This document shows, piece after piece, positions 1 through 9,508 of a stretch of DNA of 64,000 nt. The notes under the pieces are model-generated. The model was not told where the DNA came from and ran no database searches. It worked only from the letters and a program-made list of their open reading frames with translations. Made by a program: the position numbers and the translations under genes. The stretch is from Euhalothece natronophila Z-M001 (GTDB lineage Bacteria > Cyanobacteriota > Cyanobacteriia > Cyanobacteriales > Rubidibacteraceae), in assembly GCF_007904085.1 (NCBI RefSeq), contig NZ_CP042326.1:620001-684000 (forward strand). Reading direction: 5' to 3'. Each line of letters starts with the position of its first letter. Position 1 is the stretch's first letter.

Positions 1-309
1 GCCCCTTGGATTTATACTAAGTCTGGTTTAATGGTGGGTTGGGATGAAACGGAAGCAGAAGTGAAAGCAGTTCTCGATGATCTGCGCGAAGTGGATTGTG
101 ATATTGTCACAATTGGACAGTATTTACAGCCCACAGAAAAGCATCTAGGGGTTAAACAATTTGTTACCCCAGAAACCTTTGAAAATTGGCGCAAGTACGG
201 GGAAGCGATTGGGTTCTTACAAGTGGTATCCTCTCCTCTGACTCGCAGTTCTTATCACGCAGAACAAGTCCAAGAATTAATGGCTCAATATCCTCGTTCA
301 AAAGGATGA
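1..309 (+). CDS. lipA: Lipoyl synthase, C-terminal part (5' end outside window)
   Basis: The frame enters from the left edge, so only the last 102 residues are present and the radical-SAM and auxiliary-cluster cysteines lie outside. [20 protein letters not shown] and [12 protein letters not shown] form the C-terminal signature of LipA, which inserts two sulfurs into protein-bound octanoate to make lipoyl groups for 2-oxoacid dehydrogenases. In characterised LipA a serine of the RSSY motif ligates the auxiliary 4Fe-4S cluster; that motif is intact here. The next gene follows 75 bases later on the same strand and has no obvious functional link. Confidence 0.93.
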   Translation, partial: APWIYTKSGLMVGWDETEAEVKAVLDDLREVDCDIVTIGQYLQPTEKHLGVKQFVTPETFENWRKYGEAIGFLQVVSSPLTRSSYHAEQVQELMAQYPRSKG

Positions 310-384
310 AATCCTGCGACCACGGGAACTTATTGGGGCAACAGTAGTTCTTGATAAAGGACAATTATTAGTTTTCTTGTTGTC

Positions 385-990
385 ATGTTGTCTCGCAAAC
401 CCTTTCGTTTTCTACTTATAGTCGGATTAGCGGCTATCTTGACCGTTATCATCTCGATTCCGGTTCGCTTTGTACTGGTTAAACTCCAAAATCCTGAACC
501 GGAAGCTATCCTCATGCTAGGGGGGGATTTGTTTCGGGAAGACTTTACTGCAGAATTTGGTCAGCAACACCCTAATCTCGAAATTTGGATTTCAGGGACT
601 TATCCTGAAGGTCGTCGGATATTAGAAGAACATGACCTTGATCCGGATCGGGTTCATTATGACGATCGCGCGACAGATACGGTTACAAATTTCACCACAA
701 TGATCGAACCCCTGAAACAGAATCATATTTCCCATGTCTATCTCATTACCTCTGATCATCATATGCCACGTTCTACCGCCATTGGCATGATCATTTTTGG
801 TAGTCGTGGCATTACGTTTACCCGTGTTCCTGCTCCCTCTGACCAATCCCCGGAAACAACGCTTCGGATTGCCCGTGATGTGGGGCGTTCTTTCATGTGG
901 CTCGTAACAGGTCGCACAGGGGCAAGTTTTAACCCCCGATTGTCCTCCCAGATCAAGCCCTTACTCTCCGTTATACCTCAACACAACTAG
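385..990 (+). CDS. DUF218 (YdcF/SanA/ElyC-type) membrane-anchored protein
   Basis: A 201-residue protein with one N-terminal membrane segment (about residues 6-28) and a DUF218 domain. ILMLGG near residue 43, DDRATDTVTNF near 92 and TSDHHMPRS near 123 are the typical conserved blocks. Members of the family affect envelope or peptidoglycan homeostasis in other bacteria, but the chemistry is not established and I assign no substrate. Its last 30 bases overlap the 3' end of the convergent amylase-like gene, so the two transcripts are antisense to each other at their ends. Confidence 0.8.
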   Translation: MLSRKPFRFLLIVGLAAILTVIISIPVRFVLVKLQNPEPEAILMLGGDLFREDFTAEFGQQHPNLEIWISGTYPEGRRILEEHDLDPDRVHYDDRATDTVTNFTTMIEPLKQNHISHVYLITSDHHMPRSTAIGMIIFGSRGITFTRVPAPSDQSPETTLRIARDVGRSFMWLVTGRTGASFNPRLSSQIKPLLSVIPQHN

Positions 991-3069
991 ACTTCTTGCC
1001 CCAATTTTTAGGGGAATCACATGAGGATTATTGGAGTATTGACCAGTGGTGGTGTCGAGCATTATTCCTTCCTGATAGGCAGTGCAGGTTTGAAATTGCT
1101 CTAAAACAGACTGCGATCCCGCCATTAAACTCTCCCCATCAAAAATAACCTGCCACTGACCGAAAAATCCTTCAGGAACAGGTAATTCATACCTTTCATC
1201 GCCAGCAAAGGTCTGTGTTCCTAAATTAAAAACAATCAATAGTGATTCCTCTTTACTAAAATGACTACGGCGGAAAACGCAAATTAAGCCAGTACTACTA
1301 TTACTGTGGTGCATTTCGGGGAAGATTAAAGACTCTCGCCCTTCTTCATTGAGTTTGGTATAGTGACGAAAAATATTCCGCAACTTAATCATGTCACGGC
1401 GATGCTGTTCATGGGTCTGATAGATGATCAGCGGCGATAACCCCGTCTCTTGCCAAGTTTCTGATTGTTCGGGGGTCATGCCTTCCCAAGTGACTTTCCA
1501 TTCTTGGGGATCATCTAAGGCCCCTAAACTGAGACTATCCACTCCAGGGGTAAACATATAGCGCGATCGCGCAATAAACATGGTCATCGCTTCTGCGAGT
1601 CGCACCGTACGGCGCACATAATCTAAAAGATGATGCTCATTTAATGCCCCCAGTTCTATCAACTCTTGACCCTGATTTTTCGCTAACTGTGCTGGATGAC
1701 CGCCATACGCCCAGTTAACATGAGGGCGACCAGCTAGAATATGAGGGCAGAACCAAGTTTCATCATGGAGTTGGGCATAAACGGCTTCTGGGCGTTGGGA
1801 ATGAACAACATCACTAATATGATGCGCGATCGCGTCGGTATTAGGAACTAAATGATGATCTCGAATGGCAACAGGCTTATACAATTCCTCAACAATAGAA
1901 AAGCCCATTGGGGCATAAAAGATATCAATAAAGTCCTGTACCACTGGATTTTGCGACACCTCAAAGGTTTCTCCCAAAGTAAGCACTTCTGGACAAACGT
2001 TTCTCAACTCCGCCTTTAACTCCCGTAAAAACTGTTCGGCATAATTTTCGTCACGCTGACAATACTGCAAAATTAAACCATCAATATAATCAATCCGAAT
2101 AATTTTCAGATGATAGGTTTTAATAAACGAGATAATTTTCTCAATTAACATCCGCCGAAGTTCAGGGATAGCAAGATTTAACATCCATGTGCCATAATCT
2201 CGAAATAAATAAGCCTCATAATCCACAAAGGTTGTATTGTCTAATCCCTCTACTTCATCCATCGATCCTGGAAACGGTTTCTTGACCTGGTGAGCAAAAA
2301 TGAGATCAGGGATAATTTGAATATTCTCCTTGTAAAAGCGATCAACTAATTTTTTAAACTCTTGTGGCGACCCAATTTGCCAATCTAATTCCACAAAATT
2401 GTAAGTTAAATAATTATACTTTGGATTTAAACTGCTACGATTTGCCACAGAAGCCCCAACCGGAGCCATAATTTCATCAATTCCCAAGTCTGCTAAACAC
2501 CCTGGAAGATCAGTTTTCAGGATACGACTTGCCAGAGATTGATTCACTAAATCTTCATCACGGTTATTCGGGGCGTATTTGCCATTTTTATAGCCAAATA
2601 GTAGCCCTTCGAGAGTGGTTTCTAGCAAGACACGACCCTGATTAATATTTGGTGGTTGATGTTGCCATTGATAAGTAAGACTAGGAACATAAATTTTTTC
2701 ATAGCGGTTAGCAAGATTATTAAGGGGAACAATCGGTTGCCAATCTTGTCCTGATTTTTTATAGCGAAAGGTTACTTCTGTTCCTTCGGCAATATTTTCG
2801 AGTTGCAACCACCAAACGGGATGCTCTTGATCAGGGGGACTTAGTCTTTTCCACGTCCCATCAACATTCACTTCTACTGCAAAAGCTTCAGGATTTTTAT
2901 CTCCTTCTGGCAAATACACTGCAAGATACAGATCCACTGTGCCATCGGAATAAACTTGCGTCACTTGCGAGAGATATTGAGGTGAGTAGCCACAAGCCCA
3001 ATCTTGTGAATTTTCCAGATGACGTTCTTTTATAAATTTTGAAATTAGAGAACTAACATTAATTGCCAT
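961..3069 (-). CDS. GH13 alpha-amylase-like glycoside hydrolase
   Basis: A 702-residue protein. The first ~120 residues form a beta-rich N-terminal domain, followed by a GH13 barrel. The catalytic triad can be placed: nucleophile Asp ~327 in RIDYIDG, acid/base Glu ~367 in TLGETFE and third Asp ~436 in LHDETW. There is no signal peptide, so it probably acts in the cytoplasm on glycogen or maltodextrin. I prefer the ATG of MAINV; an in-frame TTG three codons upstream is possible. It diverges from the amylase gene on its right across a 179-base gap. Exact specificity (hydrolase or transferase) cannot be read from sequence. Confidence 0.8.
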   Translation of the reverse strand: MAINVSSLISKFIKERHLENSQDWACGYSPQYLSQVTQVYSDGTVDLYLAVYLPEGDKNPEAFAVEVNVDGTWKRLSPPDQEHPVWWLQLENIAEGTEVTFRYKKSGQDWQPIVPLNNLANRYEKIYVPSLTYQWQHQPPNINQGRVLLETTLEGLLFGYKNGKYAPNNRDEDLVNQSLASRILKTDLPGCLADLGIDEIMAPVGASVANRSSLNPKYNYLTYNFVELDWQIGSPQEFKKLVDRFYKENIQIIPDLIFAHQVKKPFPGSMDEVEGLDNTTFVDYEAYLFRDYGTWMLNLAIPELRRMLIEKIISFIKTYHLKIIRIDYIDGLILQYCQRDENYAEQFLRELKAELRNVCPEVLTLGETFEVSQNPVVQDFIDIFYAPMGFSIVEELYKPVAIRDHHLVPNTDAIAHHISDVVHSQRPEAVYAQLHDETWFCPHILAGRPHVNWAYGGHPAQLAKNQGQELIELGALNEHHLLDYVRRTVRLAEAMTMFIARSRYMFTPGVDSLSLGALDDPQEWKVTWEGMTPEQSETWQETGLSPLIIYQTHEQHRRDMIKLRNIFRHYTKLNEEGRESLIFPEMHHSNSSTGLICVFRRSHFSKEESLLIVFNLGTQTFAGDERYELPVPEGFFGQWQVIFDGESLMAGSQSVLEQFQTCTAYQEGIMLDTTTGQYSNNPHVIPLKIGARSLVVLRYNGE

Positions 3070-3248
3070 TTTTATCAAGTAAGGTATCGTTAAATTTGTT
3101 TTGTTAAGCTAATATGTGTATTATTAACGGTATGTTAAGTGTAATCAACCTAGCTATTATCAATCGATGTCAAGAAATTGCAACTTTTGATCAAGATTGA
3201 TATTCCCAATTCTAAATTTGCTGTTATATAAATTACAAAGTATAATAT

Positions 3249-5789
3249 ATGGACTTTATTTCGCTTTGGCTAGCTTACCAACTGAGTGTTGTCTCGCCAT
3301 CGTCTGATCTTGCTACAGATTCTAGCAAAGAGGAAGTACAGTTTGTTTTTAATGTGTCCTCTACGCAAGATAACCAAGCAGATAGTACAGGCAAAACCAT
3401 TAAGTTCAATTTATCTCCAGAAGGGGAGTCAATAGAGGAAGGGGTTGTTGATGCGGCGCGATCGCTGCAACTTGCCTTTGAAAGTGATGGCTCTGGTTCT
3501 TTTTGGTCTGGCTTTTTTAATACCCTCAAACAGGGGGTTTTGCGAGTCATTGAAGCGGTACAACAATTAATTATCAATGTTCAAGAATCGGTGCAACCGA
3601 GTAGTAGTAGTGAAGAAACTACAGTTAAGGAAATAATCCCGAAAGAATCCTATGCGTTGCGCTATCTGGGAATTGAAGATATTAACCGTCTAACAGGGCT
3701 TTCTGCTACGGAAATTAATGATTTTGCCCCCATGGAGAAAAAGCCTGTGGTTAGCCCTGATGTCAAATCCCTACACTTAGCCTCAGTAGAAAAGTTAGAA
3801 AAAGAGCCAGAAAAAGATATCTTTGACCCCCAAGTTGGTACAAAATTTCATGAAGATGGTTCAGTGACCTTACGGGTTTTAGTGGGTAATGATTTTGAAC
3901 GCCTCCATGTCATTGGAGACTTTAATAATTGGGGAGACACAGACAACTTAGCGGCTTATACCCTGCAACCTACGGAACAAAATCCTCATGTCCATGCTGT
4001 CACCCTTCCCCCTAATGACTATCATAAGAAACAATATCGCTTAGTGGATCAAGATGGAGAACAACGGGTGGATTTAGGGGCAACTTTACTTTCTACCCCT
4101 GCATTTAATGAGCGATTTTATGAAGATCAAAAGAGCCATGAATTAAATTCTGTGTTCTGGAATCCCACCCCTATTCCTGAAGAAGAACGCGCCCCCACGT
4201 TAGATTTACGCGGTAAGCAGTTAACCATTGCTGAAACCGATGTTCTCTCTTTGGCAATGAAATGGCAATGTCAAAATCCTGACTCTGACTTTTATGGGGA
4301 TACGGGGGAAGAACACATCCCTCGCTTATACAATTTTGTCCGCGAGTGTGGACTCCCCGAAGCTATGGCAAAATTAGGCTATAACACCGTGGAGTTTATG
4401 CCTCTCGATACCCATGTGGATTTTTGGGAACCAGGGGCTGAGTATCTTCCAGATTGGCGATACAGTTATCAAACCATTAGCTTTTATGGGAAACATCCCG
4501 ACTTTGGTAGCCCTGATGAACTGCGGCAAATGGTGAATGCTTTTCATAAGTCTGATGTAGCTGTTCTCTTGGATGTGGTTTATAGTCACTATTCGCCTCG
4601 GGGGAATAACCCGCCGCGAGAGTTTGCCCCTGCTGGCTTTTCCCAATATGTTTCCCAAGATGGAGGGGAGTTGTATGGTGCCGCTTGGACAGAGTGGGGA
4701 ACCCGTCGCTTTAATTACACCCCAGAAATTCGGAAAAATTTGATTGATGCGGGATTAGTGAACTTAATTGATTATGGGTTTGATGGCTTACGCATTGATA
4801 ATGTCAATGGTATTGATGCCCAGCCCTACGGACGGGAGTTCTTAAAAGAATTAACAGCGGCCGTGGATAAATATCGTCCTCAGTCAGTGGTTATTGGCGA
4901 GGGGTATTTTGGCGATCCTTACCTGAATCGATCGCGCGATAATGGTGGCGCTGGTTTACTCACGACTTACAGCGATCGCTTTTATCTCTGGTTTACGGAA
5001 AATCTACTCAAATATGTGGATGAGATTGACACTCGCAAGCTAGATTATATGCTCTCTGAAGACTGGCCCCTTGCTATGTTGTATTATCCAGGGAATCATG
5101 ATGAATTTGCTAATCCTGGTAACCCCTTTCAAGCAAGAGGTCGGTATTTAGCTGATGCAATTGATGGGGGAGAACATAACCAGAAGATCCGTTCTTGGTC
5201 AGCCTTAACCCTCTTTGCCAGTTCCTACTATTTAGATATGTTCCAACTGTGGACGATGCAGGAAGGAAACCTGAATAGTAACGCCCCTATTAACTGGTCT
5301 AAGTTGACAGAAGAGGAAGTGGCGCAAATGGTGCAGTTTCAAGGAGATATGAAACGCTTTTTCCGCGCACAACCAGCGTTTGCTCCCTATAATATGCACC
5401 GTAATATGTTGCATTGGGTGGATCATGAAAATAAAGTGGTCACTTTTGAGCGGATTGATTTTGAAACAGGACAACGAGTTTATGCGGTAACGAATTTAGG
5501 GGATCATGAAATTGAGAATTATAAAATTCCTGTATTCCCCGAAGATGCGAAATTTGAAGTTGCTCTAGACAGCGATCGCGCAATTTACGGTGGCGAAGAA
5601 AATAATCCCAAATTTATCAAAGCCGCCGATCATGAGGTAGAGTTTTCTTTGGATGCTTATGGGGTGGTTGGTTTAGTCCAAGCTGATGGCTATCAACCTG
5701 AACCCACTGGAGATATTCCAGCAGAAGAACCCATTGAGCGTCCTCGTTTTGAAAACGACTTCTTCTACAACACGAAATACCGTCCGTAA
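3249..5789 (+). CDS. GH13 alpha-amylase/branching-enzyme-like protein with CBM48-type domain
   Basis: A protein of 846 residues. About 190 N-terminal residues look low-complexity or linker-like. They are followed by an E-set/CBM48-like domain (LHVIGDFNNWGD near residue 220) and a GH13 barrel with all four conserved regions: LLDVVYSHY, GLRIDNVNG (nucleophile Asp 517), VIGEGYF (Glu 551) and PGNHDE (Asp 618). The domain order resembles glycogen-branching and related enzymes, but the long N-terminus is unusual. There is no clear signal peptide. The pullulanase gene starts 3 bases after the stop, so the two are almost certainly co-transcribed and act on the same glucan. Confidence 0.85.
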   Translation: MDFISLWLAYQLSVVSPSSDLATDSSKEEVQFVFNVSSTQDNQADSTGKTIKFNLSPEGESIEEGVVDAARSLQLAFESDGSGSFWSGFFNTLKQGVLRVIEAVQQLIINVQESVQPSSSSEETTVKEIIPKESYALRYLGIEDINRLTGLSATEINDFAPMEKKPVVSPDVKSLHLASVEKLEKEPEKDIFDPQVGTKFHEDGSVTLRVLVGNDFERLHVIGDFNNWGDTDNLAAYTLQPTEQNPHVHAVTLPPNDYHKKQYRLVDQDGEQRVDLGATLLSTPAFNERFYEDQKSHELNSVFWNPTPIPEEERAPTLDLRGKQLTIAETDVLSLAMKWQCQNPDSDFYGDTGEEHIPRLYNFVRECGLPEAMAKLGYNTVEFMPLDTHVDFWEPGAEYLPDWRYSYQTISFYGKHPDFGSPDELRQMVNAFHKSDVAVLLDVVYSHYSPRGNNPPREFAPAGFSQYVSQDGGELYGAAWTEWGTRRFNYTPEIRKNLIDAGLVNLIDYGFDGLRIDNVNGIDAQPYGREFLKELTAAVDKYRPQSVVIGEGYFGDPYLNRSRDNGGAGLLTTYSDRFYLWFTENLLKYVDEIDTRKLDYMLSEDWPLAMLYYPGNHDEFANPGNPFQARGRYLADAIDGGEHNQKIRSWSALTLFASSYYLDMFQLWTMQEGNLNSNAPINWSKLTEEEVAQMVQFQGDMKRFFRAQPAFAPYNMHRNMLHWVDHENKVVTFERIDFETGQRVYAVTNLGDHEIENYKIPVFPEDAKFEVALDSDRAIYGGEENNPKFIKAADHEVEFSLDAYGVVGLVQADGYQPEPTGDIPAEEPIERPRFENDFFYNTKYRP

Positions 5790-5792
5790 CAC

Positions 5793-8700
5793 ATGACTCA
5801 AATCCTCTCGAAGGTAACAGGGAGAGGAAGTAAACCCTCTTCCTGGAAAAAAATAATTTTATGTAGCCTTATTGCCTTCTTTTTTGTTTGGAGTCAGCCC
5901 GCTTTTGCTGATTCCAATTCCGCGCTAAATTGGGTAGGCAATATGTTTCCCTCAGGCAATTCCAATATTATTCTGCCGAAAGGGGAATCTTTTAGTGTTT
6001 ACACCCAAGTCTATAAAAAGGGAGTGACTCCTTCTTACCGACAAAGCAATAATATTGCTTGCACACTTTACTGGGGGGAAGTAAAGCGTTTTGGTGGCAA
6101 TTGGCAAAACGTTACTACTACTCCCATGTCTTATATTGGCGATACCAATCAAAATGATGAGTATCGTGCAATAATTAGCCCTAATACGGGGTTATATGAA
6201 TACACCACACGCTGTATTGAAGAAGATACTGGAAGTGTGCGCTGGCAAAGTGGCGGCAATGGTCGTCTAACCGTTAGTCCAGTTCCCAATGCTCCAGAAC
6301 AAAGACAGGCGCTGTGGATTAACCAAAATAACATTGCTTGGAATCAAAGCGCAGGGGTAACTTATGAGCTTCATTATGCCCCCAGTGGTGATGTACGAGT
6401 GCCAGTTCGCAGTGGGGAAGGAATTACTCTCCGAGAAAAAGGACAATTCCTTTGGGATGAATATCCGAAATTTCCCAATATTGGTGGTTATGATCGTTGG
6501 CAAATTCCGTCGGCGGCTAAACCTCTGATTCCAGCCATTTTGAAAAGTGAAACCGCGATCGCGGCTTATGATGAAAATGGCAAACTCATTGATGCCACAG
6601 GGCTTCAACTGCAAGGCGTTCTCGATGATCTTTATAGCTATAGTGGCGATCTTGGGGTAATTTATAATTTCGGTACGCCAACGCTGAAACTGTGGGCTCC
6701 CACAGCTAAATCTGTTACTCTCCATCGGTATGAGGATCCCAATCCTAATACAACTGCCTATACTCACGAAATGCAGTTTGATCCAGAAACAGGAGTTTGG
6801 ACAGTGATCGGCGATCGCAGTTGGGATCGGCAGTATTATCTCTATGAGGTGGAAGTTTATGTTCCCTGTACTGGAAAATTTGAGAAAACCTTTGTCACAG
6901 ATCCCTACTCGGTGAATCTATCTGAAGATAGTCGCCTCAGTCAGATGGTGGACTTGTATGAAGACCCCAGATTAAAGCCTGAAGGCTGGGATCAGATTAG
7001 TAAATCTCCTCTAACTGCCCCTGAAGACATGGCAATTTATGAGGTTCATGTTCGAGACTTTAGCCGCAATGATGCCAAAGTGCCAGAGCGCGATCGGGGG
7101 ACGTTTAACGCCTTTACCTATAACGGAAAAAATGGCAAACCTCTCTCCAACGGCATGAGTCATCTCAATGATCTCGCCGAAGCTGGATTAACCCATATCC
7201 ATCTTTTACCTTCATTTGATTTTGCCTCCGTTGAAGAAAATCCCCAAGCGCGAATTAACCCCAATCCTGATATTCTTGCTAGCTTTGCCCGCGACTCAGT
7301 ACAGCAACAAGCCATTATTGGCTCAACTCGCGGAAACGATAGCTTTAATTGGGGCTATGATCCCTATCATTACGGCGTTCCCGAAGGCAGTTATGCCACT
7401 GCCCAAGATGATGCCACACGCATCCTTGAATTTCGCAAAATGGTGCAAGCCCTTAACGAAAGCGACCTAAAAGTGGTGATGGATGTGGTGTATAACCATA
7501 CCTTTGCCAATGGGCTTTATACCCAAGCTGTTCTCGATAAAGTAGTTCCTGGCTATTACCATCGCTATAACAACGAAGGCTATCAAGTTAACTCTAGCTG
7601 TTGTGCTGACACCGCTACCGAGTTTGACATGATGGAAAAACTCATGGTGGACACGATTAAGCGTTGGATTAAAGCCTATAAAGTGGATGGCTTTCGCTTT
7701 GACCTGATGAACCTGCACACAGTAGATAACATGGTGGAATTACGAGACACCATTAGTCGCATGACCCCCACCCAAGATGGGGTAGATGGCAGCAATATTT
7801 ACCTCTACGGTGAAGGTTGGGACTTTGGTTCAGCAAAAGGAAAAGGACTCCATCACGCCAATCAATACAACATGGCTGGTACTGGCATCGGCACCTTTAA
7901 CGATAAAATCCGTGATGCCGTTCATGGGGGGTATTCTACCAATCCAGAAGAAATCCACCGTCAAGGCTTCATTAATGGTCAATCCTATGATTGGAATGGT
8001 TATTTCTATAATGACCGCTTTCGCAATAATTTGCGGACAACCACTGATAAATTGCGAATTAACCTCGCAGGTAGCCTGCAAGACTTCCACATTATTGATA
8101 AAAATAATAATGAAGTCTCTGGCTTAGAACTGGATGGAACGGGTTATGTTAAAGATCCCCAAGAAACCGTCAACTATATTTCCAAGCATGACAATGAAAC
8201 CCTCTTTGACTTAAATATGTTCAAGCTGCCTCTGGGTCACTCAGGAAGTGCTGTTACCAGCATGAAAGAGCGAGTTCGCGCTCAGAATTTGGGTTTAAGT
8301 CTTGTTGGTTTGAGTCAAGGGATTCCCTTTTTCCATTTAGGAAGTGATATGTTGCGGTCTAAGTCTTTAGATCATAATAGTTATGACTCTGGAGACTGGT
8401 TTAATCGCGTGGACTTTACCTATACCAAGAGTAATTTTGGCGTGGGATTGCCCCCTGCTTGGAATAATCAAGAACGATGGGAAATCATGGCTCCCTTATT
8501 ACGAAATTCCAAATTTGATCCAACAGAGGAGCATATTTTGGATAATGTCAGTCATTTCCAAGATGTTCTGAAAATCCGCCGTAGTTCTCCTTTATTCCGT
8601 TTGCGAACGAAAGAAGAAATTGAACAGCGGGTGCAGTTTCATAATATGGGAAAAGACCAAAAAGATGCTTTGATCGCCATGTCCATCAGTGACACTGTCG

Positions 8701-8924
8701 GGGATAATTTAGATCCCAACTATAACCAGATTGCGGTTTTCTTTAATGCGGATAAGTTCCAAAAGAAAATTACAATTCCTGAGTTTGCAGGGTCTAAGAT
8801 GGTCTTACATCCCGTACAAAGCAATTCTCGGGATAATGTGGTTAAAAGATCACAATTTGATCTAGAAACAGGTCAATTTGAAATTCCCCCCCGTACTGCA
8901 GCGGTTTTTGTCAACCCTGAGTAA
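5793..8924 (+). CDS. Secreted pullulanase-type GH13 debranching enzyme
   Basis: A 1043-residue protein with a positively charged N-terminus, a hydrophobic signal segment ending near AFADSNS (about residue 42), beta-rich N-terminal domains and a GH13 barrel. Catalytic regions are complete: VVMDVVYNHT, GFRFDLMNLH (nucleophile Asp 637), YGEGWDF (Glu 674) and SKHDNE (Asp 800). NWGYDPYHYGVPEGSY is the characteristic block of type I pullulanases, which hydrolyse alpha-1,6 branch points. The signal peptide implies periplasmic or extracellular action, unlike the neighbouring amylases. A strong hairpin follows the stop codon. Confidence 0.9.
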   Translation: MTQILSKVTGRGSKPSSWKKIILCSLIAFFFVWSQPAFADSNSALNWVGNMFPSGNSNIILPKGESFSVYTQVYKKGVTPSYRQSNNIACTLYWGEVKRFGGNWQNVTTTPMSYIGDTNQNDEYRAIISPNTGLYEYTTRCIEEDTGSVRWQSGGNGRLTVSPVPNAPEQRQALWINQNNIAWNQSAGVTYELHYAPSGDVRVPVRSGEGITLREKGQFLWDEYPKFPNIGGYDRWQIPSAAKPLIPAILKSETAIAAYDENGKLIDATGLQLQGVLDDLYSYSGDLGVIYNFGTPTLKLWAPTAKSVTLHRYEDPNPNTTAYTHEMQFDPETGVWTVIGDRSWDRQYYLYEVEVYVPCTGKFEKTFVTDPYSVNLSEDSRLSQMVDLYEDPRLKPEGWDQISKSPLTAPEDMAIYEVHVRDFSRNDAKVPERDRGTFNAFTYNGKNGKPLSNGMSHLNDLAEAGLTHIHLLPSFDFASVEENPQARINPNPDILASFARDSVQQQAIIGSTRGNDSFNWGYDPYHYGVPEGSYATAQDDATRILEFRKMVQALNESDLKVVMDVVYNHTFANGLYTQAVLDKVVPGYYHRYNNEGYQVNSSCCADTATEFDMMEKLMVDTIKRWIKAYKVDGFRFDLMNLHTVDNMVELRDTISRMTPTQDGVDGSNIYLYGEGWDFGSAKGKGLHHANQYNMAGTGIGTFNDKIRDAVHGGYSTNPEEIHRQGFINGQSYDWNGYFYNDRFRNNLRTTTDKLRINLAGSLQDFHIIDKNNNEVSGLELDGTGYVKDPQETVNYISKHDNETLFDLNMFKLPLGHSGSAVTSMKERVRAQNLGLSLVGLSQGIPFFHLGSDMLRSKSLDHNSYDSGDWFNRVDFTYTKSNFGVGLPPAWNNQERWEIMAPLLRNSKFDPTEEHILDNVSHFQDVLKIRRSSPLFRLRTKEEIEQRVQFHNMGKDQKDALIAMSISDTVGDNLDPNYNQIAVFFNADKFQKKITIPEFAGSKMVLHPVQSNSRDNVVKRSQFDLETGQFEIPPRTAAVFVNPE

Positions 8925-8944
8925 TCTATTTCCCCGTGAATCCT

Positions 8945-8980
8945 CCTCGACTACAGTGTTAGCTTAGTCGAGGCTTCCTT
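8945..8980 (+). terminator. Hairpin terminator of the amylase-pullulanase pair
   Basis: A perfect 9-base stem, CCTCGACTA with TAGTCGAGG, separated by an 11-base loop and followed by a pyrimidine-rich stretch. It lies 20 bases after the pullulanase stop codon, the usual position for an intrinsic terminator, although the T run is weak. Confidence 0.6.
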
Positions 8981-9009
8981 ATCCTTCCAAATCACTGCCA
9001 TTCCAAACT

Positions 9010-9116
9010 TATAGTCGTTCCAATTCAGTTCCGTAGTGCAGCCATCTTGGCTGCTACTAGGGAGCAAGATGCTCCCACTACTTTTAGGTTGCTGTTTTTT
9101 ATTTGGAATCACTATA
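9010..9116 (+). mobile_element. 107-base MITE, copy 1
   Basis: Near-identical copies lie at 12691 and, inverted, at 58224. The ends are imperfect terminal inverted repeats (TATAGTCGTTCCAA against TATAGTGATTCCAA, 12 of 14 matching) that start and end in TA, as expected for a Tc1/IS630-type target. The centre holds two adjacent perfect hairpins, GCAGCC-atctt-GGCTGC and GGGAGC-aagat-GCTCCC, framed by GTAGT/ACTAC; the two loops are exact reverse complements. It has no coding capacity. This copy has removed or displaced the N-terminus of the PIN toxin gene to its right. Confidence 0.85.
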
Positions 9117-9502
9117 TCAGCGCATTCATTGGAGTGACTGGACCCAGTCGGGAACTGATCCGAGGTTGTTTGCAAGGTAGTTATCAACCCTTAATGGGGA
9201 ATGCTCTATTTTTGGAGTATGAATCGGTGATTGAACGAAAAGAAATTCAAGCCAATTGTCCACTTTCTGAGTCTGAGAGCAAGGCGTTGCTGGAAGCCTT
9301 TTTAAGTGTTTGTCAGTGGATTAATATCTACTATTTGTGGCGACCAAATCTGAGGGATCAAGCGGACAATCATTTAATTGAGCTTGCCGTAGCAGGGAAC
9401 GCGATCGCGATCGTAACTAATAATGTTAAAGATTTTCAGAAAACCGAATTACTCTTTCCCGAGTTATCAATCTTAAAACCAGAAGACATGATGAGGAGAT
9501 AA
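9047..9502 (+). pseudogene. PIN-domain toxin, N-terminus replaced by MITE sequence
   Basis: From about residue 23 onward the frame reads as a PIN-family toxin: YISAFIGVTGPSREL, then the LEYESV, ADNHLIELAV and TNNVKDF blocks that carry the later acidic residues. The first ~23 residues come from the 107-base MITE, so the essential first motif (an Asp in a DTNV-type context) is missing. Upstream of the MITE I find no matching 5' fragment in any frame, so that piece was probably deleted. PIN proteins are RNases; this one is likely inactive. It is followed 6 bases later by its antitoxin gene, which is also broken. Confidence 0.7.
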
Positions 9503-9508
9503 GTAAAA

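Noticed and set aside
3219-3246. TTGCTG-16-TATAAT promoter just before the branching-type amylase
   Set aside because: The -10 box would sit 3 bases before the ATG, putting the transcript start inside the gene; it may be a chance AT-rich match or indicate a later start, so it was not called.
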